A DNA stretch of 36,018 nt from Candidatus Omnitrophota bacterium (GTDB lineage: Bacteria > Omnitrophota > Gorgyraeia > Gygaellales > JAHJCI01). Every line of letters begins with the position of its first letter. Position 1 is the stretch's first letter. Both the position numbers and the translations under genes were made by a program. The notes below the pieces were generated by a model. The model searched no databases, had not been told where the DNA came from, and worked only from the letters and a program-made list of their open reading frames with translations. Positions 1-8,131 of the stretch are shown one piece after another. The stretch covers positions 1-36,018 of the forward strand of contig JADHWR010000004.1 of assembly GCA_016783355.1 (NCBI GenBank), in the 5' to 3' direction.

Positions 1-1
1 A

Positions 2-859
2 AAGAGAAGCTTGGGTAAAGGCATTAGTGCTTTAATCCCGCCGCAAGAAGTAGAGGTAGAAGAGGTAAAGGAAAGAATATTGTATTTAAAAACAAAAGAG
101 ATTAGACCCAGTCCGTACCAACCAAGAGAAGCGATTGACCCTCAGGAATTAGGGGAGTTAGCACAATCAATAAAGGAAAAGGGTGTTATTCAGCCAATTC
201 TTGTCCGAAAAAAAGAGGATGGTTTTGAATTAATTGCTGGAGAGCGCAGATGGAAGGCAGCGTGCTTTTTAAACTTGGAAGAGATTCCTGCTTTGGTTAA
301 AGAAGTCAAGGATGAGGAATGTTTGGAGTTAGCACTTATTGAGAATATTCAAAGGCAAGACCTTAATCCAATTGAGCAAGCAAAGGCATTTCAGTATTTG
401 ATTAATAAATTTGGCCTCACTCATGAAGGAGTTGCTCAGATTTTGGGTAAGGCCCGTGTTTCGATTACAAATATATTAAGACTGTTAAAATTGTCCCCTG
501 AGATTCAAAATGAGATAAAAAAAGGGGGTCTTTCCTTTGGCCACGCACGCGCATTATTAGAGATTGGAGAGCCTGATGTACGTAGAGAGCTTATGGGGCA
601 AATTATTGCTAAGTCATTGTCAGTCAACGAATTAGAGAATTTAATCCGCAAAAAGAAAAAAAAGAGTCTTGTCGGAACACGTGGCTCAAAATCAAAAGAC
701 CCATACCTTTTAGCCCAGGAAGAATTATTGCAACAGGCCCTAGGAACAAAGGTGGAGATTATGCAGGGCCGCAAACGCGGTAAGATTTATCTGGAGTTTT
801 ATTCACGAGAGGACCTAGAAAGGATTTGTGCTCGGATTAAAGGAGAGTCTAATGAATGA
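2..859 (+). CDS. parB: Chromosome-partitioning protein ParB (5' partial)
   Basis: ParB/Spo0J-family CTPase and DNA-binding protein that loads on parS sites and works with ParA in origin segregation. The N-terminal ParB/sulfiredoxin-like domain shows GERRWKA and the following ENIQRQDLNPIEQA motif (about residues 75-125), with a helix-turn-helix region near HEGVAQILGKARVSITN. The frame stays open upstream of the TTG at 11 (codons for K-R-S precede LGKGISALIP). ParB proteins typically begin a few residues before this motif, so the true start is probably outside the window and parA probably lies upstream. The stop overlaps ndk by 8 nt. Confidence 0.93.
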   Translation, partial: KRSLGKGISALIPPQEVEVEEVKERILYLKTKEIRPSPYQPREAIDPQELGELAQSIKEKGVIQPILVRKKEDGFELIAGERRWKAACFLNLEEIPALVKEVKDEECLELALIENIQRQDLNPIEQAKAFQYLINKFGLTHEGVAQILGKARVSITNILRLLKLSPEIQNEIKKGGLSFGHARALLEIGEPDVRRELMGQIIAKSLSVNELENLIRKKKKKSLVGTRGSKSKDPYLLAQEELLQQALGTKVEIMQGRKRGKIYLEFYSREDLERICARIKGESNE

Positions 860-1355
860 AGCTGTCTTGATTTTAATTAAGCCCGATGGCTTAAGAAAGT
901 CATTAACAGGTAATATCTTAACTCGCCTTTCTGAGACAAAATTAGAGATTGTTGCCGCGAAGATGGTGCGTGTTTCTGAAGAATTAGCCCATGCACATTA
1001 TGCTCATCTTGAGAATGAGTCTTTCTTTCCGGATTTGGTAAGATATATCCGTGGTGAATTGCATGACCGACGCAAGACAATGGCTTTGGTTTATTGGGGC
1101 AATGGCGCAATTTTAAAGTGCCGGCAATTAGCCGGAGCAACCAATCCCGAGGAGGCAGAGGCAACATCAATTAGAGGATCCTATGGCCGGATTACCACAG
1201 CGGGTTTATACGAGAACGTAATTCATGTCTCCGGCAATCAAGAGGAGGCAGAGCGCGAGATAAAGCTTTGGTTTAAGCCGGATGAAGTTATTGTTCCTCT
1301 TTATCCTCTAAAAGAGATTACAAAAGACAAAGTAAAGACTAATCTTTGGACATAA
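852..1355 (+). CDS. ndk: Nucleoside diphosphate kinase
   Basis: Transfers the gamma-phosphate of ATP to nucleoside diphosphates through a phospho-histidine. The start is typical of Ndk (LILIKPDGLRK), then comes GATNPEEAEATSIRGSYG, and the segment NVIHVSGNQEEAEREI holds the probable catalytic His. The His neighbourhood differs from the usual NxxHGSDS, so this is a divergent member. At 167 aa it is longer than the usual 135-150 aa, with an extra C-terminal tail. I chose ATG 852 rather than the tracked 828 because it has a strong AAAGGAG site a few bases upstream and gives the canonical N-terminus. It overlaps the parB stop. Confidence 0.92.
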   Translation: MNEAVLILIKPDGLRKSLTGNILTRLSETKLEIVAAKMVRVSEELAHAHYAHLENESFFPDLVRYIRGELHDRRKTMALVYWGNGAILKCRQLAGATNPEEAEATSIRGSYGRITTAGLYENVIHVSGNQEEAEREIKLWFKPDEVIVPLYPLKEITKDKVKTNLWT

Positions 1356-1359
1356 AGAG

Positions 1360-2184
1360 ATGATAAAAAGTATGACGGGTTTTAGCCGGGTAGAAGGAAA
1401 TATTTCTTCTTTGGGTCATGCGGTTATAGAAATACGCAGCAATAATCACCGTTTTTTAGACGTAGTCTGTCAATTACCCGTAGAGTTGTCGGGCTTAACA
1501 GCAAGAATAAAACAGGAGGTTCGCAAGGCAGTAAGTCGCGGCCATATCGTTTGCCGGTTAGAGATTAGCTCTGATGTATTGCGTAAAGTCAAGCTCGACG
1601 AGAAATTGCTTTCCCAATATTACGATTCTTTAAAAAGAATAGCAAAAAAGTTTCATTTGAAGAAGGAGCTGAGTTTATCCACCCTGGTTAGTTTGCCTGA
1701 TGTTTGGGGGGTTGAGTCTATTAGTTATTCTCAACGGGATTGGCTCGGATTAAAAAAACTACTCAATCGGGCGCTCAAGACTTTAGTTGAAGAGCGCAAG
1801 GACGAGGGAAGGGCTTTATTAAAGGACCTTTTGAAACATACAAATCACTTAGACAAACTCCTGGATATAATCAAAAAGAGGACCAATTTAGTAACAAAAA
1901 AAAGATTCTCTTTATATAAAACAGAAGAGGAGAAAGTTAATTTTTTAAAAAGCTCAGATATTACCGAAGAGATTGTTCGGTTAGATTACCACGCGAAGAA
2001 ATTTAGCGAATATCTTAAAAGCGATAAATCCGTAGGCAAGGAGTTGGATTTTATCTTGCAGGAGATGCAAAGAGAGGCAAATACTGCCGGCGCAAAGACA
2101 GTAGATACATTGGTATCGGGCAAGATAGTTGTTTTAAAGAGTGAAATCGAGAAGATACGCGAACAAGTGCAGAATGTGGAGTGA
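1360..2184 (+). CDS. yicC: YicC-family endoribonuclease
   Basis: Full-length YicC/YloC-like protein of 274 aa. It has the diagnostic N-terminus MIKSMTGFSR and a C-terminal DUF1732 region containing EMQREANTAGAKT and a KIREQVQNVE end. YicC proteins of E. coli and relatives are now regarded as endoribonucleases involved in small-RNA and mRNA turnover; the role here is inferred from the family. Placement directly before gmk and rpoZ is the conserved bacterial order. The stop codon overlaps the GTG start of gmk by 4 nt (GTGA), so translation is probably coupled. Confidence 0.94.
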   Translation: MIKSMTGFSRVEGNISSLGHAVIEIRSNNHRFLDVVCQLPVELSGLTARIKQEVRKAVSRGHIVCRLEISSDVLRKVKLDEKLLSQYYDSLKRIAKKFHLKKELSLSTLVSLPDVWGVESISYSQRDWLGLKKLLNRALKTLVEERKDEGRALLKDLLKHTNHLDKLLDIIKKRTNLVTKKRFSLYKTEEEKVNFLKSSDITEEIVRLDYHAKKFSEYLKSDKSVGKELDFILQEMQREANTAGAKTVDTLVSGKIVVLKSEIEKIREQVQNVE

Positions 2185-2765
2185 GAAAACACGGTTTATT
2201 ATTTGTTATCTGCGGGCCTTCTGGTTCAGGCAAATCCACTTTGGCCAAGAGATTACTTAGCCACTCTTTATTAAAGACCAAATTGGCAAGACCTATTTCT
2301 TATACCACTCGTGCGCAGAGACGCAGAGAGGTAGATGGTAAGGATTATTTTTTTATTTCACCGGATGAGTTTCGAAAGATTCTGCGAGAAAATAAAATTC
2401 TTGAACACACACAAAATTTTGGTTATGATTATGGGACTCCCCGCCAGTATATTGAGCAGGCTTTAAAGAAAAGAAAAAACCTTCTTCTTTGTTTAGACAT
2501 TAAAGGCGCAGAGAGCTTAATCAATCTTTTTGGCAAAGAGAGGGTTGTCAGCATATTTATTAATCCTCCCAGTTTAGAAGTTGCAAAAGTCCGTATCATA
2601 AGAAGAGCCCCAAAAACGGAAATCAAGGAGATTAAAAGGCGAATGAACCTCGCTTCTTATGAATTAAAAGAGGCGCATCGTTTTGATTACCAGTTGGTCA
2701 ATGACAATTTGACAGAAACCGTAAGTAAAATAAAGGAGATTATTTTATGCCATATGTCCCGTTAG
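2181..2765 (+). CDS. gmk: Guanylate kinase
   Basis: ATP-dependent phosphorylation of GMP to GDP. The P-loop GPSGSGKST lies near residues 12-20, followed by the GMP-binding segment SYTTRAQRRREVDGKDY. The length, 194 aa, is typical. It starts with GTG inside the yicC stop (GTGA overlap), and the N-terminus places the P-loop at the usual distance. The 3' end overlaps rpoZ, whose AAAGGAG ribosome site lies inside the gmk coding region. The yicC-gmk-rpoZ-coaBC order is common in bacteria. Confidence 0.96.
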   Translation: MRKHGLLFVICGPSGSGKSTLAKRLLSHSLLKTKLARPISYTTRAQRRREVDGKDYFFISPDEFRKILRENKILEHTQNFGYDYGTPRQYIEQALKKRKNLLLCLDIKGAESLINLFGKERVVSIFINPPSLEVAKVRIIRRAPKTEIKEIKRRMNLASYELKEAHRFDYQLVNDNLTETVSKIKEIILCHMSR

Positions 2766-2962
2766 AAACATTATTGGATAAAACAAACAATTCTGTATAT
2801 AAATTAGTTGTTGTTGCGGCGAAAAGAAGTTTAGAGATTGCCGAGGGCCAGCCGTCTTTAATCCAAGTAGACAAGTCCTTAAAACCCGGCACCATCGCCT
2901 TGAAGGAAATTGCTGCAGGAAAAGTAAGGCTTAAGTCTAAGACAAAGAAGAATGAAGGATAA
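2747..2962 (+). CDS. rpoZ: RNA polymerase omega subunit
   Basis: 71-aa protein matching the omega subunit in position (directly after gmk) and in sequence: an N-terminal helix with NSVYKLVVVAAKRSLEI and a later ALKEIAAGKVRL segment. Omega assists assembly of the beta-prime subunit. An AAAGGAG site lies 8 nt upstream of the ATG. It overlaps gmk by 19 nt and the following flavoprotein gene by 11 nt. Confidence 0.88.
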   Translation: MPYVPLETLLDKTNNSVYKLVVVAAKRSLEIAEGQPSLIQVDKSLKPGTIALKEIAAGKVRLKSKTKKNEG

Positions 2963-3500
2963 ACAGATTATTTTAGGGCTGACAGCAAGCATTGCTATCT
3001 ATAAGGCAGCAGAGATTATTCAACAGCTGAAAAAGGATAATTTCTCTGTAAATGTAATTATGACGGAAAATGCCCGGCGTTTAATCTCTCCAAGACTATT
3101 TGCTACTTTAAGCAATAATCGCACTTTTTATAATGAATTCGAAGACCCTGCCGATTTTGACGTCGAGCATATCTCTCTGGCAAAAAAAGCAAACTTAATT
3201 TTGCTTGCGCCGGCAACAGCAAATATTATTGGCAAGATTGCCGGCGGCATTGCTGATGATTTATTGACTTCGACAATAATTGCCACAAAGGCACCTGTAT
3301 TGATTGCTCCGGCGATGAATGAGGATATGTATAAAAATAAAATTGTGCAGGCAAATATACAAAAACTGAAACAACTTGGTTATCGTTTTATTGGACCGCG
3401 CAAAGGCAGGCTTGCTTGTGGTGAAACCGGCATTGGACATTTAGCAGACGTCGACGAGATAATAAAGCAGGTAAAGAGATTTTTGAAGCATGGGGATTAA
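2952..3500 (+). CDS. coaC: Phosphopantothenoylcysteine decarboxylase-type flavoprotein (CoaC half of CoaBC)
   Basis: HFCD-superfamily flavoprotein expected to decarboxylate 4'-phosphopantothenoylcysteine in coenzyme A synthesis. Visible motifs are the N-terminal LGLTASIAIYKA, the catalytic-type His in EHISLAKKAN, the PAMNEDMY segment and the ACGETGIGHLAD loop. Most bacteria fuse this domain to the CoaB synthetase (about 400 aa); here the protein stops at 182 aa and three tRNA genes follow. CoaB is therefore absent from the window and presumably encoded elsewhere. I see no frameshift remnant of CoaB downstream. Confidence 0.88.
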   Translation: MKDKQIILGLTASIAIYKAAEIIQQLKKDNFSVNVIMTENARRLISPRLFATLSNNRTFYNEFEDPADFDVEHISLAKKANLILLAPATANIIGKIAGGIADDLLTSTIIATKAPVLIAPAMNEDMYKNKIVQANIQKLKQLGYRFIGPRKGRLACGETGIGHLADVDEIIKQVKRFLKHGD

Positions 3501-3541
3501 ATATAAGATAAATAGGAATTTTTTCAAAACTTGTTTAGTAT

Positions 3542-3613
3542 GGCCAGGTGCCCGAGCGGTTAGGGGAAGGTCTGCAAAACCTTTTTACAGGGGTTCGAAT
3601 CCCCTCCTGGCCT
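3542..3613 (+). tRNA. tRNA-Cys (GCA)
   Basis: Cloverleaf folds by eye: acceptor GGCCAGG pairs with CCTGGCC, the anticodon loop CTGCAAA gives anticodon GCA, and the T arm contains GGTTCGAAT. The discriminator base is T, as expected for tRNA-Cys. No CCA is encoded. Confidence 0.95.
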
Positions 3614-3619
3614 AAAAAA

Positions 3620-3682
3620 TTGTCAAATTGTTATATTGTTAAACTGTTATATTGAAAAACAATTTAGCAATTTAGCAATAAA
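3620..3682. repeat. AT-rich degenerate short tandem repeat in tRNA spacer
   Basis: The tRNA-Cys/tRNA-Leu spacer is made of imperfect repeats of about 8-13 bases (TTGTTATATTG, TTGTTAAACTG, then AATTTAGC twice). It belongs to the same style of degenerate repeat seen elsewhere in this window. No gene is seen. Confidence 0.65.
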
Positions 3683-3696
3683 ACAGTAAGAATTAA

Positions 3697-3780
3697 GCCG
3701 GGGTGTCGAAATTGGCAAACGAACGGGACTTAAAATCCCGCGTCCGTAAGGACTTGAGGGTTCGAGTCCCTCTCCCGGCA
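3697..3780 (+). tRNA. tRNA-Leu (UAA)
   Basis: Class II tRNA with acceptor GCCGGGG/TCCCGGC, anticodon loop CTTAAAA giving anticodon TAA, a long variable arm (GTCCGTAAGGAC) and T loop GGTTCGAGT. CCA is not encoded. Confidence 0.95.
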
Positions 3781-3781
3781 A

Positions 3782-3842
3782 AGCATTAGCGGATAGCGTT
3801 TAGCGGATAGATTTTACTATACGCTATACGCTCTACGCTAAT
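3782..3842. repeat. Palindromic TAGCGGATAGCG element (family A) between tRNA genes
   Basis: Left arm of TAGCGGATAGCG-type units, short AT spacer, right arm of TATACGCTATACGC-type units. The reverse complement closely matches the insert in pheT at 12563-12636, so the two are copies of one mobile-looking element in opposite orientation. Confidence 0.8.
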
Positions 3843-3847
3843 AAAAG

Positions 3848-3921
3848 GGGCGCTTAGCTCAGTTGGTTAGAGTGTCACGTTGACATCGTGAAGGTCACAG
3901 GTTCAAGTCCTGTAGCGCCCA
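3848..3921 (+). tRNA. tRNA-Val (GAC)
   Basis: Acceptor GGGCGCT/AGCGCCC, D arm TAGCTCAGTTGGTTAGAG, anticodon stem TCACG/CGTGA with loop TTGACAT (anticodon GAC), and T loop GGTTCAAGT. The discriminator is A and CCA is not encoded. Confidence 0.95.
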
Positions 3922-3955
3922 TTTTAGTGAGTGGTGAATATAGGCAGAGGATAAG

Positions 3956-4159
3956 ATGAAAAAGATTTGGGAGAGAATAATTCCTCTTTCAGAGGCAGAT
4001 CGAGATTGGGATATTAAATTCTGGCAAGCACAAAGTCCCAGCCTTCGTTTTAGTAGTGCCTGGAAGATGCTCGGTGATTTTTATAAATTAAGAGGTAAGA
4101 AATTAAATGCAAATAGCCTCAGACTACAAAGATCTGTTGAAAATCTTAAACAAGCATAA
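3956..4159 (+). CDS. Small partner protein of nucleotidyltransferase (putative antitoxin-like)
   Basis: 67-aa basic protein with the segment DRDWDIKFWQAQSP and a C-terminal LRLQRSVENL motif. I do not recognise an enzyme fold. Small proteins of this look are often encoded immediately before MNT-type nucleotidyltransferases, which is the arrangement here: the next gene starts 53 nt before this one stops. An antitoxin or specificity-partner role is inference from that pairing. It lies just downstream of a tRNA cluster, a frequent site for accessory genes. Confidence 0.6.
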   Translation: MKKIWERIIPLSEADRDWDIKFWQAQSPSLRFSSAWKMLGDFYKLRGKKLNANSLRLQRSVENLKQA

Positions 4160-4574
4160 GGTAAGATATTTAGTTGTAGGTGCTTATGCTGTTATACACT
4201 ACACTGAACCTCGTTATACAAAAGATTTAGATATCTGGATTGAACCTAAGGGCAAGAATGCTGAAAGAGTCTATAAGGCATTGAAAGAATTTGGTGCACC
4301 CTTAAAGGATATCAGGTCTCAAGATTTTGTTAATGAAGGTCTAGTTTATCAAATAGGAGTAGCGCCGGTAAGAGTGGATATAATAATGGGCATTGGGGGC
4401 ATAAAGTTTAATCATGCCTGGAAGCATAGGGATATCACTACCTTCGACGGTATTAAGCTTAATATTATCGGGATAAATGAGCTCATAGAGTCAAAGAAAA
4501 AAGCAAAGCGCGATATGGATCTCATTGATATTAAAAGCCTGCGCTATAGGTTGAAAATAAAAAAGGAGAAGTAG
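4107..4574 (+). CDS. MNT-fold nucleotidyltransferase (toxin-antitoxin-like)
   Basis: 155-aa protein of the minimal nucleotidyltransferase superfamily. The helix-turn VVGAYAVIHYTEPRYTKDLD carries the G(A/S) signature and the metal-binding DLDIW (two Asp), and a further Asp in RVDIIMG is the likely third carboxylate. Related proteins paired with a short upstream ORF are often annotated as DUF6036 or AbiEii-like nucleotidyltransferases and are suspected toxin-antitoxin components. The actual target (tRNA, protein or nucleotide) cannot be read from the sequence. It overlaps the upstream partner by 53 nt and has an AGAGGT site upstream of the ATG. Confidence 0.78.
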   Translation: MQIASDYKDLLKILNKHKVRYLVVGAYAVIHYTEPRYTKDLDIWIEPKGKNAERVYKALKEFGAPLKDIRSQDFVNEGLVYQIGVAPVRVDIIMGIGGIKFNHAWKHRDITTFDGIKLNIIGINELIESKKKAKRDMDLIDIKSLRYRLKIKKEK

Positions 4575-4581
4575 AAAGAGG

Positions 4582-6315
4582 ATGAATTTAGATATCTTAA
4601 GACATAGCGCAGCTCATATCTTAGCTTATGCAGTAAAGGAGCTTTGGCCGGATGTAAAACTGGGTATTGGCCCGGCGATTGAGGATGGATTTTATTATGA
4701 TTTTGAGCGCTCTTCGCCTTTTAGCGAAAATGACCTGAGGCAAATTGAAGAAAAGATGAAAGAGATTGTCGCTCGAAATGAGTCCTTCCTGCGTCAGGAA
4801 TTAAGTAAGCAAGAGGCAGAGGATTTATTTAGAAGATTAAATGAGTCATACAAATTGTCTTTGCTTAAAGACATCACTACGCAAACACTGAGCATTTATA
4901 AAACAGGGCAGGGCTTTGTTGATTTATGCCGGGGTCCACATGTAGAATCTTCCGGAAAGATTCAGTTCTTTCGATTACTTTCTGTTTCTGGCTGCTATTG
5001 GCATGGAATCGAAACAAACCCTATGCTCCAAAGAATCTACGGCACTTGTTTTGAGAAAGAAGAGGAGTTATTAGAATATTTAAAGAATATAGAGGAGAGA
5101 AAACTTCGTGACCATCGCCGATTAGGAGTGCAGCTTGATTTATTTAATATTTATTATGATCAGGCAGGAGCAGGACTTGTCTTTTATTGTCCCAAGGGCG
5201 CGATATTGAGAGATATTATTGAGAACTACACCAAAAAGAGACACCTGGACTCTGGTTATGATATGGTGGTGACGCCGCACATTATGCGCTTAGAGCTTTG
5301 GAAGACCTCCGGACACCTTGAATATTACAAAGAAAATATGTATTCAGTTTTTCCTGAGGGCCTTATCGAGAGCAATAATGAATTCATTCTCAAGCCAATG
5401 AATTGCCCCGGGCATATTCTTATTTATAAATCGAAATTAAGAAGTTACAAAGACCTGCCCATACGCCTTTTTGAATTGGGCACAGTTTATCGTTATGAAA
5501 AATCCGGTGTTTTACATGGGCTGATGCGCCTACGCGGCTTTACCCAGGATGATGCACATATATTCTGCACCGAAGAGCAATTAACGCAGGAAATTGTAGG
5601 AATAATAGATTTTACACAAAGGGTTTTGCATGATTTTGGCTTTGATCAGTTTGACGTAGAATTAAGCACCCGGCCAGAAAGGTCTATCGGCAGTGATGAA
5701 GATTGGCACAGGGCCGAGAGGGCATTAAAAGATGCCCTCGATGAGAAAAAAATGGATTACAATATTAGTGCGGGCGAAGGCGCCTTTTATGGACCAAAGA
5801 TCGATATTAAATTAAGGGATGTTTTAAAAAGAAAATGGCAATGCGCAACTATCCAATGTGACTTTGCCCTTGCGCAAAGATTTAATTTAGAGTATGTAGA
5901 TTCAAGCGGGGCAAAAAAGCAGGTTATTATGCTGCACCGGGTAATATTAGGAAGCTTAGAGAGATTTATTGGCGTGCTCATCGAGCATTATGCAGGGGCA
6001 TTTCCTTTATGGCTTTCACCGGTTCAGTTAAGGATAATTACCGTAAAGAGCGAGTTTGAAGATTACGCAGGAAAAATAAAGGAAAGATTGAAGGATGCAG
6101 GATTTCGTGTAGAATTAGATATGCGCAGTGAAACCTTGCAAAAGAGAATCCGTGAGACTGAAATGCAGAAGATTCCTTATGCCCTTATTGTTGGTGAGCG
6201 CGAAGTAAAATCAGATACCATTGCTGTGAGAAAGAGAGGCAATGTTGATATGGGGGCAATGCCCCTTGAGGAATTTATTGCGAGGCTAAAAAAAGAAGGG
6301 GGTGGTTTTTATTAA
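4582..6315 (+). CDS. thrS: Threonyl-tRNA synthetase lacking the TGS domain
   Basis: Class II synthetase charging tRNA-Thr. The protein begins directly in the editing domain (HSAAHILAYAV, later VDLCRGPHV, the expected His/Cys/His residues), followed by the catalytic core with PMNCPGH, VYRYEKSGVLHGL and RGFTQDDAHIFC, then the C-terminal anticodon-binding domain. At 577 aa it lacks the N-terminal TGS domain (about 60 aa) of E. coli ThrS. The start is supported by AAAGAGG just upstream, and no open TGS-like frame is present before it. It is the first gene of the thrS-infC-rpmI-rplT cluster. Confidence 0.96.
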   Translation: MNLDILRHSAAHILAYAVKELWPDVKLGIGPAIEDGFYYDFERSSPFSENDLRQIEEKMKEIVARNESFLRQELSKQEAEDLFRRLNESYKLSLLKDITTQTLSIYKTGQGFVDLCRGPHVESSGKIQFFRLLSVSGCYWHGIETNPMLQRIYGTCFEKEEELLEYLKNIEERKLRDHRRLGVQLDLFNIYYDQAGAGLVFYCPKGAILRDIIENYTKKRHLDSGYDMVVTPHIMRLELWKTSGHLEYYKENMYSVFPEGLIESNNEFILKPMNCPGHILIYKSKLRSYKDLPIRLFELGTVYRYEKSGVLHGLMRLRGFTQDDAHIFCTEEQLTQEIVGIIDFTQRVLHDFGFDQFDVELSTRPERSIGSDEDWHRAERALKDALDEKKMDYNISAGEGAFYGPKIDIKLRDVLKRKWQCATIQCDFALAQRFNLEYVDSSGAKKQVIMLHRVILGSLERFIGVLIEHYAGAFPLWLSPVQLRIITVKSEFEDYAGKIKERLKDAGFRVELDMRSETLQKRIRETEMQKIPYALIVGEREVKSDTIAVRKRGNVDMGAMPLEEFIARLKKEGGGFY

Positions 6316-6817
6316 GAGATATGTTCGTATAAATGAAAGGATACGCGTGCCTCAGGTGCGTCTGATTGGGGCAGAAGGTAATCAACTGGGTGTTGTGTCC
6401 ATACAAAAAGCCTTGGAGACAGCCGGGCAAAGTGAACTTGATTTGGTTGAGGTTGCACCAAAAGCAAATCCGCCTGTTTGTCGGATTACTGACTTTAGTA
6501 AATTTAAATATGACCAGGAGAAGAAAGAACGTGAGATGAAAAAACATCAAGCGAGAGCAAAACTTAAGGAGATTCGCTTAAGGCCAAATATCGAGGAGCA
6601 CGATTATCAGATAAAACTTAAACATGCAAAGGAGTTTTTAAGTAAAAAAGAAAAGGTTAAGATTAGTCTTCTTTTTCGAGGCAGGCAGATGGCGCATAAA
6701 GATATAGGAAAGAAGCTTATGGAACGCTTTGTTGCTGATTTGGGAGAAGCGGGTAAGGTAGAAAAGTTTCCCTCTTTAGAGGGTAGAATGATTTCGGCAA
6801 TAATGGGGGCTAAATGA
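6311..6817 (+). CDS. infC: Translation initiation factor IF-3 (probable ATT start)
   Basis: IF3 binds the 30S subunit and proofreads the initiator tRNA-start codon pairing. The N-terminal domain [15 protein letters not shown], the linker [20 protein letters not shown] and the C-terminal domain ending [13 protein letters not shown] are all present. The tracked GTG start (6302) would sit directly against the purine-rich AAGAAGGGGG stretch. An ATT at 6311 has proper spacing to it and yields [11 protein letters not shown], the usual IF3 start. Non-canonical AUU starts on infC are the known basis of IF3 autoregulation in enterobacteria; its use here is inferred. It overlaps thrS by 5 nt. Confidence 0.93.
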   Translation: MKRYVRINERIRVPQVRLIGAEGNQLGVVSIQKALETAGQSELDLVEVAPKANPPVCRITDFSKFKYDQEKKEREMKKHQARAKLKEIRLRPNIEEHDYQIKLKHAKEFLSKKEKVKISLLFRGRQMAHKDIGKKLMERFVADLGEAGKVEKFPSLEGRMISAIMGAK

Positions 6818-7011
6818 AACTAAAGACACATAAGGGTACAGCAAAGAGATTTAAATTAAGCAAAAAGGGTAAAATCAAACACTCTGGGGCTGGTAAATCA
6901 CATTTGTTGACAGGGAAGAGTCGTAAAAGAAAAAGGATGCTGCGAAAAGCGCGCTCTTTACAAACAAAAGGACAAAAGCAGCAAATCAGACGGCTGCTGC
7001 CGTATGGTTGA
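6814..7011 (+). CDS. rpmI: 50S ribosomal protein L35
   Basis: 65-aa, strongly basic protein with the L35 signature [20 protein letters not shown] and the downstream [12 protein letters not shown] segment. It overlaps infC by 4 nt (ATGA), indicating translational coupling, and precedes rplT as in most bacteria. Confidence 0.96.
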   Translation: MKLKTHKGTAKRFKLSKKGKIKHSGAGKSHLLTGKSRKRKRMLRKARSLQTKGQKQQIRRLLPYG

Positions 7012-7017
7012 TAAGGC

Positions 7018-7047
7018 TAAAAGTGAAAAGTGAAAGGTGAAAGGTGA
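7018..7047. repeat. Degenerate AAGTGAAAGG tandem repeat
   Basis: About four imperfect units of AAGTGAAA/AAGGTGAAA between rpmI and rplT, ending in the GTGAGGG ribosome site of rplT. It is another member of the window's degenerate short-repeat class. Confidence 0.6.
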
Positions 7048-7054
7048 GGGATGA

Positions 7055-7402
7055 ATGGCAAGAGTTAAATATAGTCCAGCGAGGCGAAAAAAGAAAAGGA
7101 AGATTCTGAAATTTGCTTCGGGTTATTTCGGAGACAGAAGCAAGCAATATGCCCAGGCATTGCGCACAGTAAAAAGGGCCCAGGTTTATGCTTATCAAGG
7201 TCGAAAGAGAAAGAAAAGAGCCTTTCGCCGACTCTGGATTGTCCGCTTAAACGCTGCCTGCCGCGCTGCAGGGATTAAATACAGTCAATTTATCAATGGG
7301 TTGAAGAAAGCCAAAATTGACCTGGATCGCAAGGTCTTAGCTGATTTAGCTGTTAAAGATAGTCAGGTATTTAATAAGTTAGTAGAGATAGCCAAAGAAT
7401 AA
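7055..7402 (+). CDS. rplT: 50S ribosomal protein L20
   Basis: 115-aa basic ribosomal protein that binds 23S rRNA early in assembly. Recognisable L20 features are [36 protein letters not shown] and [16 protein letters not shown] 7055 gives the conserved N-terminus; ATG 7051 is out of frame. In many bacteria pheST follows; here a K+ transport operon intervenes. Confidence 0.96.
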   Translation: MARVKYSPARRKKKRKILKFASGYFGDRSKQYAQALRTVKRAQVYAYQGRKRKKRAFRRLWIVRLNAACRAAGIKYSQFINGLKKAKIDLDRKVLADLAVKDSQVFNKLVEIAKE

Positions 7403-7404
7403 TC

Positions 7405-7472
7405 CGTTATTGAGTTACTTGCGTTATTGGGTTATTGCGTTCAAAACCCTATAACCCTGTAACTCTATAACG
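7405..7472. repeat. Imperfect palindrome of GTTATTG-type repeats
   Basis: CGTTATTGAGTTAC on the left pairs with GTAACTCTATAACG on the right, with internal GGGTTATTG and CTATAACCC units. It fills the rplT-trkA spacer. It could act as a terminator-like hairpin but has no clean T tract. Confidence 0.7.
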
Positions 7473-7486
7473 AAATAAGGTATTTT

Positions 7487-8131
7487 ATGTACGTTATAAT
7501 TGTAGGTTGTGGAAGAGTTGGCGCAAAACTGGCAGAGCTGCTTTCTCGCGAAGGGCACAATGTAGTAGTGATTGATAAGAATCCCGGTGCCTTTAAGCGA
7601 CTACCAGAGGGTTTTGACGGGGTTACACTCGAAGGCAGTGGTTTTGATTTGGAGCTTTTAAGACAAGCAGGCATAGAGAAAGCAGATGCATTTTGCAGTC
7701 TTACTAATGGAGACAATACTAATCTTGTTTGTGCGCAAATAGCCAAAAGAATTTTTAATTTACCTAAGGTAATTGCTCGTGTTTATGACCCGGAAAGAGC
7801 ACAGATTTATCAGGGCTTGGGTCTGGATGTTATTAGCGGCACAATTCTTTTTGCAGCAATGTTAAGAGATAAGCTTGTGGAGAGTAGATTCTCCAGTTTT
7901 CTTATTGAGACAAAGAATTTAGGGGTGTTGGAGATTAAGCTAAAGAAGGAGTTTGTGGGAAGGCGCGTAAAAGAATTTAATGCAGAGGGTGAGTTTTTAC
8001 TTGTCGCAATTAAAAGACCAGAGGAGACTTTTATTCCCGGTCCTGATACAGTATTAGAAGCAAACGATGTCTTAATGGCTGTGGTAAAGACTGACAGCCT
8101 CCAGAAGATTAAAAAGAGGTTTGGTTTTTGA
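7487..8131 (+). CDS. trkA: TrkA/KtrA-type potassium channel regulatory protein (first copy)
   Basis: Cytoplasmic RCK regulatory subunit of a Trk/Ktr K+ transporter. An N-terminal Rossmann domain (IIVGCGRVGAKLAELL with the dinucleotide glycine motif, then an acidic Asp in VVVIDKN) is followed by a TrkA-C domain (about residues 135-214, EFVGRRVKEFN). At 214 aa it has one RCK unit rather than the tandem units of E. coli TrkA. An AAGG site lies 7 nt upstream. It overlaps the second trkA-like gene. Confidence 0.9.
   Translation: MYVIIVGCGRVGAKLAELLSREGHNVVVIDKNPGAFKRLPEGFDGVTLEGSGFDLELLRQAGIEKADAFCSLTNGDNTNLVCAQIAKRIFNLPKVIARVYDPERAQIYQGLGLDVISGTILFAAMLRDKLVESRFSSFLIETKNLGVLEIKLKKEFVGRRVKEFNAEGEFLLVAIKRPEETFIPGPDTVLEANDVLMAVVKTDSLQKIKKRFGF

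Noticed and set aside
6302-6310. GTG start for infC
   Set aside because: It sits directly against the purine-rich ribosome site and adds residues before the usual IF3 N-terminus; ATT 6311 fits better.
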